From the NCBI GenBank assembly GCA_023229135.1, contig JALNZT010000006.1:74013-138012 (forward strand): 64,000 nt of DNA, written 5' to 3'. Every line of letters begins with the position of its first letter. Positions within the stretch are counted from its first letter, which is position 1. A program made the position numbers and the translations under genes. Below are positions 52,768 through 61,522 of the stretch, piece by piece. Below the pieces are notes generated by a model. That model did not search any database. It had not been told where the DNA came from and saw nothing but the letters and a program-made list of their open reading frames with translations. Source of the stretch: Bacteroidales bacterium (GTDB lineage Bacteria > Bacteroidota > Bacteroidia > Bacteroidales > F082).

Positions 52768-55086
52768 TCAGAGCGATTTAATACGCAAACCTACAAAAAA
52801 TGTGCGGGGCATTCCGGGGCCGTAGATATAATTGCTGTCTCTGTTCTTACCTAAGTCAAAATCTGTTTGATAGGCGTCGAAAATATTTTTTACACCTGCG
52901 AAAAGTTCAATCCCTGTATTTATTCTTTTTATTTCAAAAGTATGTCCCAGCCTGATTCCCAGCTCGGTGAAGGGAGTAGAGCTAGTAATTTCATCGATAT
53001 CTTGACCGGTATTTTCACCTGCGAAATGAGCGAGTTTCATCGTTCCGGTATAAACCAGGTTAGCGCTAACATTCCACTGTTTTGTTGGATTATACGTCAG
53101 GGTAGCATAGCCGTATTCGTTTGGCGTTCGTAAAAATTCATGTGTGGCTGGCAATCCGCTTATGTTTTCGATAGCTTCCTCAAAACGGCTCGATTGGAGT
53201 GTGAATCCGGCTTCCAGCTGCAGCAGGTAATCGTAATTAGCCCTGATTTCGAGTGTTATTCCTTTTACTGTGGCGCTGCTTCCGTTCCTTTTTTCGAAGC
53301 GTTCGCCAAATTCGTCAGTTCCAAGCGGAAACTGGTAAAAGGCATCATCAAGGATGGTATAAAAACCTTCAAGTGTGAATCCTAAAATATAATGTTGGGT
53401 GGCTTTGTCGTAATTTACGGAAGCGGTATAGCTGTTCGAGCGTTCTTCTTTTAGGTCGTCGGCCAATGAAATACGCGAAACACCGCCTCCCGCAAAGGCG
53501 ATATGCAGGTCGGCATCAAAAGCCTGAGGTGCTCTGAAGCCTGTTCCCCAGCCTAATCTGAATTGTGTGCTTTGCTTTAGTTTGTAAAGCAGCGAGAGGC
53601 GTGGGCTTAGAATGAGATTATCTACCAAGTTATGATTATCGAGGCGCAAACCGGCCAAAAAGTTAAGCTGTGGAGTGATATTCCAGTCGTGTTGTGCGAA
53701 AATTCCCAGGTTCGTCGTTGTTTGGTCGATGAGGTAATTGTAAGCTTCAATCTCGTCGAAAACAGCATCGTAAACATATTCTGCACCTACTGTAAGCACT
53801 GCATTTCCGCTCAGAAAGCGATTAAAACGGTTGTTAAGTTGCACACCGCCCTGGTGGGTTGTAACTTCCGAAGTGCCATAAGGCGGATTGGCTGTAAACT
53901 TGATAAACTCAAGGCTGTCATCTGGAATAATACCCGTATAATGCTTGCGTACAGTAGATTGTCCGCCATAATAAAAAATCAATGAGTTTTTATTGTCATT
54001 AAAATTGATTTGATAATCAGCACTTCCCATAAAAACATGGTGACTTCTTTCTTCTGATTGTTGTGCCAAATAAGCTGGTTTTTCGACCATTTCTCCGCCA
54101 TAGCGGTATTCATAAATACTGCTTAAGCTCAGTTCTAACTTCTGATTTTCAGTAGGTAGAAAGAACATATTGGCACCAAATGAATTATTTTTGAGAAGCG
54201 GCATCTCCGAAAAATTATCGCCATTGCGGTCATAAGCTTCTCTGTTTCTGTTGTTCACGAAAAATGTCGCGCCGGCGTTTTCTGCTTTATTGAGAACGGT
54301 GGCATTGGCTGACAAAATATTGTCTGAGCTTTTGCCATCAATGCTTTGGAAAGTATTCGTGATGTCGTAACTATTTGTTGTCGGAATTTTCGTGATCACG
54401 TTCACGGTGCCGCCGATAGCACTTGAGCCGTATAAGGCAGAAATCCCGCCGCGCACCACTTCGATACGCTCAATCATATTTGCCGGAATTTGTTCCATAC
54501 CATAAAGGCCGGTCAGCGGACTGAAAACCGGCCTTCCGTTGATTAATATTTGAGAGTAACCGCCTTGTAATCCATTGATACGAAGTTGCGTATAGTTACA
54601 AGTCTGGCAGTCAGTTTCTATCCGCAAGCCGGGCTGAAATCGTAAGCCTTCAGACAAGTTGGTGGCCACAACCTGATCCAGGACTTTGCTGTCGATCAGG
54701 TTTACGATAACCGGCGAATCGGTGATGCGCTTTGCAGTGCGTGTGCCTGTTACAACAACTTCATTCAAGTTGAGTTTTTCTTCATTGAGCTCGGCAAGCA
54801 CTTGCAAGGTTTCGCCGGATGCGATGCTAATTAATTGTGAGTACTTGTGAAAGCCAACCGAACTTATCTGTAAAGTTTGTTCGCCAACAGGAGCATCGTA
54901 AAGTATAAAATGACCGTTCGCATCGGCAAAAGTTTTTGCCTGCATCCCTTTGAGCTGAACCGATGCAAAAGGAACGCGTTCGCCTGTTCTGGCCGATTTC
55001 ACTTTTCCTGAAATAGTGCCCGTTTGTGCTACGGCACTATAAACTATCAAAAGAAAAACAAAGATTGTAAAAACTAATTTTTTCAT
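52768..55086 (-). CDS. TonB-dependent receptor with carboxypeptidase-regulatory-like domain
   Basis: A 772-residue outer-membrane receptor with a signal peptide (residues 1 to about 20), a CarboxypepD_reg-like domain (about 22 to 105), the plug (about 115 to 230; LRINGLQGGYSQILINGRPVF and VVRGGISALYGSSAIGGTVNVITK) and the barrel, ending FFVGLRIKSL. It contains the short CQTCNYTQ segment at the plug start, a possible metal-binding pair of Cys. It is transcribed divergently from a DtxR-family regulator with a palindrome between them, so iron or manganese control is likely. It resembles FepA/ferric-siderophore-type receptors more than SusC; no SusD-like partner is present. Confidence 0.88.
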   Translation of the reverse strand: MKKLVFTIFVFLLIVYSAVAQTGTISGKVKSARTGERVPFASVQLKGMQAKTFADANGHFILYDAPVGEQTLQISSVGFHKYSQLISIASGETLQVLAELNEEKLNLNEVVVTGTRTAKRITDSPVIVNLIDSKVLDQVVATNLSEGLRFQPGLRIETDCQTCNYTQLRINGLQGGYSQILINGRPVFSPLTGLYGMEQIPANMIERIEVVRGGISALYGSSAIGGTVNVITKIPTTNSYDITNTFQSIDGKSSDNILSANATVLNKAENAGATFFVNNRNREAYDRNGDNFSEMPLLKNNSFGANMFFLPTENQKLELSLSSIYEYRYGGEMVEKPAYLAQQSEERSHHVFMGSADYQINFNDNKNSLIFYYGGQSTVRKHYTGIIPDDSLEFIKFTANPPYGTSEVTTHQGGVQLNNRFNRFLSGNAVLTVGAEYVYDAVFDEIEAYNYLIDQTTTNLGIFAQHDWNITPQLNFLAGLRLDNHNLVDNLILSPRLSLLYKLKQSTQFRLGWGTGFRAPQAFDADLHIAFAGGGVSRISLADDLKEERSNSYTASVNYDKATQHYILGFTLEGFYTILDDAFYQFPLGTDEFGERFEKRNGSSATVKGITLEIRANYDYLLQLEAGFTLQSSRFEEAIENISGLPATHEFLRTPNEYGYATLTYNPTKQWNVSANLVYTGTMKLAHFAGENTGQDIDEITSSTPFTELGIRLGHTFEIKRINTGIELFAGVKNIFDAYQTDFDLGKNRDSNYIYGPGMPRTFFVGLRIKSL

Positions 55087-55130
55087 AATTTAGTAAATAA
55101 TTTGTTAAAATATAAGCTGTGAAGTTTTAA

Positions 55131-55148
55131 TGTTAGATTCATCTAACA
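55131..55148. promoter_or_regulatory. Palindromic operator candidate for the DtxR-like regulator
   Basis: TGTTAGA-TTCA-TCTAACA is a perfect 18-base inverted repeat in the divergent region between the TonB receptor gene and the DtxR-like gene. The TTAG...CTAA halves resemble DtxR/MntR boxes. It lies just upstream of the regulator's -7 box, a fitting place for a metal-dependent repressor. Confidence 0.6.
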
Positions 55149-55157
55149 AATATTTTT

Positions 55158-55165
55158 TAGATTTG
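55158..55165 (+). promoter_or_regulatory. Bacteroidota -7 promoter box of the DtxR-like gene
   Basis: TAGATTTG fits TAnnTTTG and lies 18 bases before the ATG at 55184. The operator palindrome covers the region where the -33 element would be. Confidence 0.45.
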
Positions 55166-55183
55166 TTGAATAAATAAAAAAAT

Positions 55184-55603
55184 ATGGCATCACAAATAGT
55201 AGAAAATTATCTAAAGGCATTTATAAATCATTCAAACAGTGAGGGTGAGCTGCTGATTTCTCAACTTAGCACGCTTATGCATGTCCGCATGCCTACGGTT
55301 AACAGTATGATGAAAAATCTAAAAAAGCAGGGGCTGGTCAACTATGAGAAATATAAACCGCTGTCGTTGACTGAAAAAGGTAGAAAGGTGGCGGCTTTGG
55401 TGGTGCGAAAACACCGTTTGACAGAGATGTATTTGTACGAGAAGATGGGATTTTCTGCTGAAGAAGTACATGAGATTGCAGAACAGATAGAGCATATCAA
55501 TGCGCCAAAGCTTTTTGATAGAATGGATGAACTTTTGGGCTTTCCCAATTTTGATCCCCATGGCTCGCCGATTCCGGATAGTTTTGGAGAGATTTCGGAG
55601 TAG
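55184..55603 (+). CDS. DtxR/MntR-family metal-dependent transcriptional regulator, short form
   Basis: A 139-residue regulator. It has a winged-helix DNA-binding half (residues 1 to about 70, with RMPTVNSMMKNLKKQGLV as the recognition helix region) and the metal-binding dimerisation half (KHRLTEMYLYEKMGF and IAEQIEHINAPKLFDRMDEL), ending with the family FDPHGSPIP segment. It lacks the SH3-like third domain and is about the size of B. subtilis MntR. Two ligands of MntR, Asp8 and Glu11, are replaced by Asn8 and Lys11 in the aligned N-terminal helix, so the metal it senses may differ. It is divergent from the TonB receptor gene at 52768-55086, which it probably controls. Confidence 0.85.
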   Translation: MASQIVENYLKAFINHSNSEGELLISQLSTLMHVRMPTVNSMMKNLKKQGLVNYEKYKPLSLTEKGRKVAALVVRKHRLTEMYLYEKMGFSAEEVHEIAEQIEHINAPKLFDRMDELLGFPNFDPHGSPIPDSFGEISE

Positions 55604-55637
55604 TTGTTTCTAAGCGGTTATTAGTTGTGTTTTTAAG

Positions 55638-56216
55638 TTACCCCATGCTAACCTCAATATTATATTTGTCTAAAAGCCCGGGAAGGCCTGTTATAGAGAA
55701 TTTTGCTTTTTTGATTCGGTTGTTTTCAGGGTCAATAGAATAGTCGTAGGCAGTCCGGAGGTCGGCTTTTTCCAGTATTGTGTTATAGAATGTTGCCCTG
55801 GTTAGGTCGCAATTATCGAAAACTGCACTTGTTAAGTCACATTCTGTCAGGTCTATTTCCTGCAGTTGTGAGTTTTTAAATTGTGTTTTCTTTATCTTCA
55901 TCTTGTAAAACGAAGCGTGGTTTAGGATACAGTTCTCAAAGCTGAACGAGAGGCCGAAGCTGTTGCAGTCTTCAAATCGCAACCCCAGCATTTTGCATTC
56001 TTTAAATTTGATGTCGCGCAAGAAAGTATTGATCAGTTTTACCAAACTTAAATTGCAGCCTGTAAATTTACAGTCTGAAAATTTTATGTCAGAAAAGTCT
56101 GCGTTTGAAAAGTCGCAATCCTCAAAAGTGCAATTTTCGTATTCAGCTAATGCTAATGGATGCTCTCTGAAATCAATTTTAGTAAAAACTTTATCTTCTA
56201 TGTATTTCTGTTTCAT
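55638..56216 (-). CDS. Pentapeptide repeat protein (Qnr-like fold)
   Basis: A 192-residue protein made largely of pentapeptide repeats of the A(D/N)LXX type, with frequent Cys: CTFEDCDFSNADFSDIKFSDCKF and LTECDLTSAVFDNCDLTRATFYNT. Such sequences fold as a right-handed quadrilateral beta helix. Qnr proteins of this fold protect DNA gyrase from quinolones, and MfpA-type relatives mimic DNA. This protein is a little shorter than Qnr (about 218 residues) and I cannot tell whether it binds gyrase. It is monocistronic. Confidence 0.85.
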   Translation of the reverse strand: MKQKYIEDKVFTKIDFREHPLALAEYENCTFEDCDFSNADFSDIKFSDCKFTGCNLSLVKLINTFLRDIKFKECKMLGLRFEDCNSFGLSFSFENCILNHASFYKMKIKKTQFKNSQLQEIDLTECDLTSAVFDNCDLTRATFYNTILEKADLRTAYDYSIDPENNRIKKAKFSITGLPGLLDKYNIEVSMG

Positions 56217-56929
56217 TTAGTTTGCCTGTTTGATACTGTTTATCCCGCGGCCTGTTTTTTTAGCGGTTGAATTGCGGGCAGCGGCTTGCGTACTTCCTTT
56301 ATACCGGCAATAAAATTAGATAGAATTACCGAGAGGTACAACTGATTTGTTGGGCTTTTAGTGGAGGGTTTGCAGCCTTGATAAAAAAGCTGTTTTGATC
56401 ACTAATCAGTGTCAAAATGTATTTTAAGTATCTACCTTACACTCTAAAAATCAATTTCTTCTTTGTGGCTCTTTGAGAAACTGCTATCGCACAGCGCTAC
56501 ATAATAAAGTACAAAGTAAGACAGGGACTAAACAAGATTGACTGCGTCCCTTGTTTTGTCTATATACTTTCATTTCTTTTTAAAACTACCAAAAAGTGGA
56601 TGGTTTATTCAGCTCATAAAGGCATGGTTTAAGGCTCAATTTGTCAACTATTTGAGCTGTATGACATCTTTAAATGAGCTATATCGGTGGCGTGGAAATC
56701 AAAGGCTTGGTGTTCCGAGAAGTTTGCTTTCCGCTTTCTATTGCAAAGGTCATAGTATCATGCCAATACTATTCTAATCGGCTCAAGTCTTTTTTTTACC
56801 TATAGTTTCCATACACTATTCATTAGCAGCTGATTAGCTTGGTTACAAATTATATAGTTTCTTTTTTTATGGCTGTTATTTCCACTTTCAAATCCTTCCT
56901 AAATTGATGCTTGTCAACACATTCTTTTG
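56217..56929. other. Long intergenic region, no supported gene
   Basis: The stretch has no protein-like frame; a 79-codon frame at 56538-56777 has no ribosome site or family likeness. A weak inverted repeat (GGGAC/GTCCC at 56523-56553, followed by a TTGTTTTG tail) could be a terminator. No repeat, tRNA or attachment site was found. Confidence 0.4.
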
Positions 56930-58045
56930 TTAGAACTCTTTAGTGACCATGGTTTTAGGAATCAAAGTTGAATCAATCACAATTTCAAAATTAACAATAC
57001 CTATAACCAACTCTTCTTCAGTGATTACATCAACCTTCCACAGTCCTGGTTTTATGTTTTGTTTGAATGTATAACCACGAAAACCGGCATCTCTGCCTCC
57101 GGTAATATGGTAACCGATATCGTCAATAATTTCCCATTTATGGGTGTCGTTATTATACCATTTCCAACGATGAATTACCTTTTTGCCAATATCCGTTGGT
57201 GCAAATATTGACGCAAAAACATATACTTTTTCGTCGGGTCTGTATATGAATTTCAATCGGTGTTCTCTCCAAAAAATATTCCACTTATCCGATTCGTATG
57301 TGACAATATAATTGTTGTTTTCCACCTTAATATTGTGTGCAACAATGCCACTTTCCAGCGCAAGCGGGACGGGCGGAATGAGTTCAAAAAAATAAAATAT
57401 ATTAATGATTGCATACAATGTAACTACTATGCCGGAAATTTTTCCAAAACGTATTTCTGCACGTGTACTGGGGCTTATCGTATAAATGACCGTTATCAAC
57501 GACAGCGTAAAAATAAAACTGGCTAAACCTGAGATAATAAATACGGTTGTGCTCATTACTTTCAGGATAACAGGAATGATGAAGGTAAAAAACGTGAAAT
57601 TTATAAAGAAATAGACGCTAAACTGTAAATACTTATTGGATATGCGCCGTTTTAAGAACTCGTTGGCGATAAGCAAGGCAACAAGGATGACAAAAAATGA
57701 TATTGTTCTGGACAGCGAAACGCTTCTCGAGAAATAGATAACGTAAGCACTGGATAGCCCGCCAAAGAAAAATTGAATAGCTAACGGAAAATATTCTTGA
57801 AACCGTTCGAGAATAGTATTTTTCCATTTGTCATCGTCAGCTAAATTATAAAGGATAATAATAACAGTCAACAAGGTCATGTGCGAGCACAAAATAGTTA
57901 AATCATATAGTCGGTCGATGCGCCCAAGCGTAAATGAATCGAAAATAAACCCGCCAATAAAAAACATAAGAGGCGCATATTTTTCATGCTTCCGTATGTA
58001 TTTTCGAAACGCGCTGTTTCTGTAGTTTGTTAACGATATTTTCAT
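56930..58045 (-). CDS. Membrane protein with C-terminal DUF2914 domain
   Basis: A 371-residue protein. The first 230 or so residues hold about seven to eight hydrophobic helices; the last 100 residues form an extracytoplasmic DUF2914 domain (with VYVFASIFAPTDIGKKVIHRWKW and a GYTFKQNIKPGLWKVDVITE end), a fold seen mostly in bacterial envelope proteins of unknown role. It starts three bases after the stop of the alpha-L-fucosidase gene and is the last gene of that operon. Confidence 0.8.
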   Translation of the reverse strand: MKISLTNYRNSAFRKYIRKHEKYAPLMFFIGGFIFDSFTLGRIDRLYDLTILCSHMTLLTVIIILYNLADDDKWKNTILERFQEYFPLAIQFFFGGLSSAYVIYFSRSVSLSRTISFFVILVALLIANEFLKRRISNKYLQFSVYFFINFTFFTFIIPVILKVMSTTVFIISGLASFIFTLSLITVIYTISPSTRAEIRFGKISGIVVTLYAIINIFYFFELIPPVPLALESGIVAHNIKVENNNYIVTYESDKWNIFWREHRLKFIYRPDEKVYVFASIFAPTDIGKKVIHRWKWYNNDTHKWEIIDDIGYHITGGRDAGFRGYTFKQNIKPGLWKVDVITEEELVIGIVNFEIVIDSTLIPKTMVTKEF

Positions 58046-58048
58046 GTA

Positions 58049-59779
58049 CTATTTAATCTCAATTTTCAGCATTTCAATAGTTAATCCTTTATGCGGATTG
58101 CTTTTGTCTTTCAAAGAAAGTTCAAACTCATTGATTTTATCTAAATATAAATTCACGCCGGAAATCGACTGGCTGGAAGATTCATTTTGTAATTGATTCT
58201 CTGCCTTAGAGCCGGAGATTGTGTATTCCTTGCCGTTGATAGTTAACGCCAAAGCCTCTATTGTTTTACCTGAATAACTGAGATTTATAGTGTTATTTTC
58301 CTGCTCATTACCAGCTAAATACCATTTGTATTTTACAACAGTTGGCCTGGTAGAATAATAATCGTGTCCGCTGAAACTATGAAGTTTTGCCGCATTATCT
58401 TTCGTTAAAATAAATGTGCTTTCCATATTTGGATAGATGGCATTTTCAGGTGTATATCGCAATTCATTTTCATATTCCAGAACGACAACAGTAGCGTATT
58501 TGTCTCTGTTTATCAAGTTTGTTAAATCAATTTCAAAACTGGAATCAGTAGTTGAATTTTGCAGAGAAATAGTTGAATCAGTAAGTAAGTATGCGTTTTT
58601 AATATTAGAATTTAAACCTTTAATATTGAGTATATTATTTTTTGGGAAATTGATAATATGAAGATAAAGCTTTCCTTCCTTTGCCGTTGTAGAACCCCAG
58701 CTTTGGCTGTCTATTGGGCTTATTGTTGTTCCATAAATAGCTTCGCCATTTTCCGCTAACCATTTGCCTATGCCTTCCAGCACCTGTTGTTCAAAAGGAA
58801 TAATAGTTCCATCGCCTTTGGGACCAATATTTAGTAAATAGTTGCCGCCCATACCTACGATATTGATTAAATCGTGTATTTTCTCCTGGATTTTTTCTTC
58901 TATGCTTGGCCTTTCCTGCCAGGAACGGTAGCTCCAGGTTTCCGGAAACATAGAAGCCGGCGTTTGCCAGGGAACTCCCATTTTGAAATCAGGCTTGAGG
59001 TTGTCGCCCATAACCGCAAAGTCGCCCTGGTCGTTCCAAATCCTGCCACTGATCTGGCAGTTGGGTTGTAATTGCTTTACAAGTGTCGCAATTTCCTTGC
59101 TTTGGCTGTAGGTCGGAGCACCCATATCAAACCAAATTTCAGAAATTACACCGTAATTAGTCAGTAATTCTTCCACCTGATTCAAATTATATTGATGATG
59201 CAAGGGTGGTATTGAATCTGAATTACGCACTGATTCAAAGGGCGTTGCATACTCATAATCCCAGTCAATCAGTGAGAAGTAAACGCCGAATTTCAGTGTA
59301 TGGCGTTCACAGGCATCTGCCAAGTCTTTGAGAACATCCTTTTGATACGGTGTCGCATCAACGACATCAAAAGTTGTGTATTTAGAATCGAACAGGCAGA
59401 AACCATCGTGGTGTTTTGCTGTTATGACAATAGATTTCATGCCTGCTCTTTTGGCTAATAAAGCAACAGAGTCGGCACTCCAGTTGGTCGGGTTAAATTG
59501 AGAAACAAGTTTTCTATACTCTTCTCTTGAAATTTTTGCATGCCCTTTAATTTGCTCGCTGTATCCATTGATTTTTTCGCCTTGCCAAACACCTGCCGGC
59601 AGGGAGTAAAGTCCCCAATGTATAAACATCGAAAACTTCTGATTCTCCCACTCACTCAGTGCTTCGCGTTCATCGGTTTGTGTGCTTGGAGTATGGTTTG
59701 AGGTGTCTGTTTTACAGGATGTTAAGATCAAAAAAATGCATCCTAAAATTAAAGATTTTGAAAGCGATTCCGTTTTCAT
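58049..59779 (-). CDS. Alpha-L-fucosidase (GH29) lipoprotein
   Basis: A 576-residue glycoside hydrolase of family 29. The N-terminus is a lipoprotein signal with a lipobox around LTSC (residues about 19 to 22), so the enzyme is anchored to a membrane on the periplasmic or outer side. The catalytic barrel has FSMFIHWGLYSLPAGVWQ, VITAKHHDGFCLFDSKYT and the nucleophile Asp in EIWFDMGAP. A C-terminal beta-rich domain of about 200 residues follows. GH29 enzymes release alpha-1,2/3/4/6-linked L-fucose from glycans. It is the middle gene of an acetyltransferase-fucosidase-DUF2914 operon. Confidence 0.9.
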   Translation of the reverse strand: MKTESLSKSLILGCIFLILTSCKTDTSNHTPSTQTDEREALSEWENQKFSMFIHWGLYSLPAGVWQGEKINGYSEQIKGHAKISREEYRKLVSQFNPTNWSADSVALLAKRAGMKSIVITAKHHDGFCLFDSKYTTFDVVDATPYQKDVLKDLADACERHTLKFGVYFSLIDWDYEYATPFESVRNSDSIPPLHHQYNLNQVEELLTNYGVISEIWFDMGAPTYSQSKEIATLVKQLQPNCQISGRIWNDQGDFAVMGDNLKPDFKMGVPWQTPASMFPETWSYRSWQERPSIEEKIQEKIHDLINIVGMGGNYLLNIGPKGDGTIIPFEQQVLEGIGKWLAENGEAIYGTTISPIDSQSWGSTTAKEGKLYLHIINFPKNNILNIKGLNSNIKNAYLLTDSTISLQNSTTDSSFEIDLTNLINRDKYATVVVLEYENELRYTPENAIYPNMESTFILTKDNAAKLHSFSGHDYYSTRPTVVKYKWYLAGNEQENNTINLSYSGKTIEALALTINGKEYTISGSKAENQLQNESSSQSISGVNLYLDKINEFELSLKDKSNPHKGLTIEMLKIEIK

Positions 59780-59828
59780 TGAAGCTGATTTCTGTTTAAT
59801 TATTACGTGTGATAGTGTGCATTTTGAG

Positions 59829-60395
59829 CTATTTCAAAACCGAGTTTTTCATATCAAAAGCCAGCCCGATATAGGTCTTGTTGTTGAATTCAAATTCGTC
59901 AATGATTTCCCAGTTCAGCTTTCTGGTATGTGCTGCGGTAGAAATTGCATTGACTTTATTGATAAAAGTGACAGAGATAGGATATTTTTTGAAAAACTCA
60001 ATTCTCATTTCTTCAAAAAGTTGGTTAAGCAAGCCGCTTCCCCTGTAATTTTTATCAATACAGATGGGGCCGTATTGAAAACTATTCTCAGTTGTAATTT
60101 CACTTCCATTAAAGGTCAAATCAGGGAAACGTGCTACCATAAAATTGAAAATTTCCCACTGCTCAAAATATTTCCAGCTTCCTGCAAAAGCGTAGGCAAT
60201 AAGGTTATTCTTCTCATTTTCTGCTATAAATATTCCGTTTTGCTTGATTATTTCTTCTATTTGATTTGTCGTAAATGGTGTAGTCACGAAACCGCTTTTC
60301 CGCTCTGTTTCAGTTAGTTTGCTGTGTAAATATTTATCCTGAAGGGCTAGAACTCCTTCAATATCCTGGTTGTTTCCAATTCGTGTTTGTATCAT
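59829..60395 (-). CDS. GNAT family N-acetyltransferase
   Basis: A 188-residue acetyltransferase of the GNAT superfamily, which moves an acetyl group from acetyl-CoA to an amine. The acetyl-CoA loop is visible as NYRGSGLLNQLFEEMR (motif A, the usual R/Q-x-x-G-x-G/A is R-G-S-G), and motif B follows. I use the ATG at 60395. It is the first gene of the fucosidase operon, 49 bases from the next start; the substrate is unknown. Its last strand (YIGLAFDMK) is typical. Confidence 0.85.
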   Translation of the reverse strand: MIQTRIGNNQDIEGVLALQDKYLHSKLTETERKSGFVTTPFTTNQIEEIIKQNGIFIAENEKNNLIAYAFAGSWKYFEQWEIFNFMVARFPDLTFNGSEITTENSFQYGPICIDKNYRGSGLLNQLFEEMRIEFFKKYPISVTFINKVNAISTAAHTRKLNWEIIDEFEFNNKTYIGLAFDMKNSVLK

Positions 60396-60626
60396 CACCA
60401 CATACTTTTATTTGTGAAATTTATTAAGTGGCCTCTGGATTTTTGGTTTTTTAAAACTCATTATCCGGCCAGCAAAATCCTCGTTAAAAGTACAAACTTT
60501 ATTATGATTGGCTTGGGTTTCCTACATTATGAAGGTGAAGGATTTAGCTTTTGATGGGTAAAATGGTTTTGGCTTGGTGAGCGCAGTCAGTTATAGTTTT
60601 TATTACTAAAAACCTCCAGCTAAAGC

Positions 60627-61490
60627 CTAAACAATAGCTCCTTCCCAACCGATAAGGGCAGTTTTTCGTGTTGTGCCCCACATATAGCCACCGATACTAC
60701 CGGAGGATTGGATAATCCGGTGACAAGGAATTAGGAAGGCAACAGGGTTACTGCCGATAGCGGTTCCGACGGCTCTTGCAGCTTTTGGTTTTTGAATAAG
60801 TGATGCAATAGCTCCATAGGTTGTTAAATTTCCCCTTGGGATTTTCAAAAGTGCTTCCCAGACTTTTAGCTGAAAATCTGTTCCTATCAGCTGTAGTTTT
60901 ATGGTGTTAATCTTGCTCCGGTCAGCCGTAAAAACCTGTAAAGCATTTTGTTGTATATCGTCCGTTTGTTGAATGAAGACGGCTTTTGGAAAACGTTTTT
61001 CTAATGCTGAAAACGCAAGCTGTTCATTGTCTGCAAAGCTCAAATAACAAATGCCTTTATGGGTAGAAGCTATTAAAACTTTACCAAAAAGGCTTTCGCT
61101 AAAACTGTAATTTATCGAAAGCTTTTCTCCATTATTCTTATGCTCTTCTGGTGTCATTCTTTCGGTTTTCACGAATAAATCGCGCAGTCTTCCTGTAGCT
61201 GAAAGTTCTGATTTGGAGATAGTTTCAGTTAATTGGAGGCCTGATTTTATCAGAATTTGTTTCGCATGTTGAATGCTTATACATTGCATGAATTTTTCGG
61301 AGCTAACACCAGCCCAATCAGTAAAGAGCTGTTGAAAATGAGAAGGACTTAAATGCATTTTTGCTGCAATTTCTTCCAGGCTTGGCGATTCCTTGGTGCT
61401 TTGTTGTATCTGTTCAATGGCCTCTGCAATCCGGCTGTAATTGGTGGCTTCCTGCTTTTTCATCAAACCTGAAATTCGTTTACTTCTCAT
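60627..61490 (-). CDS. AraC-type HTH fused to methylated-DNA-protein-cysteine methyltransferase
   Basis: A 287-residue protein. An AraC-type helix-turn-helix (about residues 20 to 110, with SLEEIAAKMHLSPSHFQQLFTDWAG) is fused to the alkyltransferase domain (about 180 to 285), whose active Cys is in PVAFLIPCHRII. It repairs O6-alkylguanine by transferring the alkyl group to that Cys; the N-terminal metal-binding Ada domain that senses methylphosphotriesters is missing, so induction, if any, must work differently. I use the ATG at 61490; a GTG three codons upstream is possible. It stands before a VOC protein gene on the same strand. Confidence 0.9.
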   Translation of the reverse strand: MRSKRISGLMKKQEATNYSRIAEAIEQIQQSTKESPSLEEIAAKMHLSPSHFQQLFTDWAGVSSEKFMQCISIQHAKQILIKSGLQLTETISKSELSATGRLRDLFVKTERMTPEEHKNNGEKLSINYSFSESLFGKVLIASTHKGICYLSFADNEQLAFSALEKRFPKAVFIQQTDDIQQNALQVFTADRSKINTIKLQLIGTDFQLKVWEALLKIPRGNLTTYGAIASLIQKPKAARAVGTAIGSNPVAFLIPCHRIIQSSGSIGGYMWGTTRKTALIGWEGAIV

Positions 61491-61522
61491 AATTTTCACA
61501 CTCTAACATATCCTAAAATTAC

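Noticed and set aside
56538..56777. 79-codon frame in the gap after the pentapeptide gene, considered as a transposase remnant
   Set aside because: The translation shows no transposase motif, and no terminal repeats flank it.
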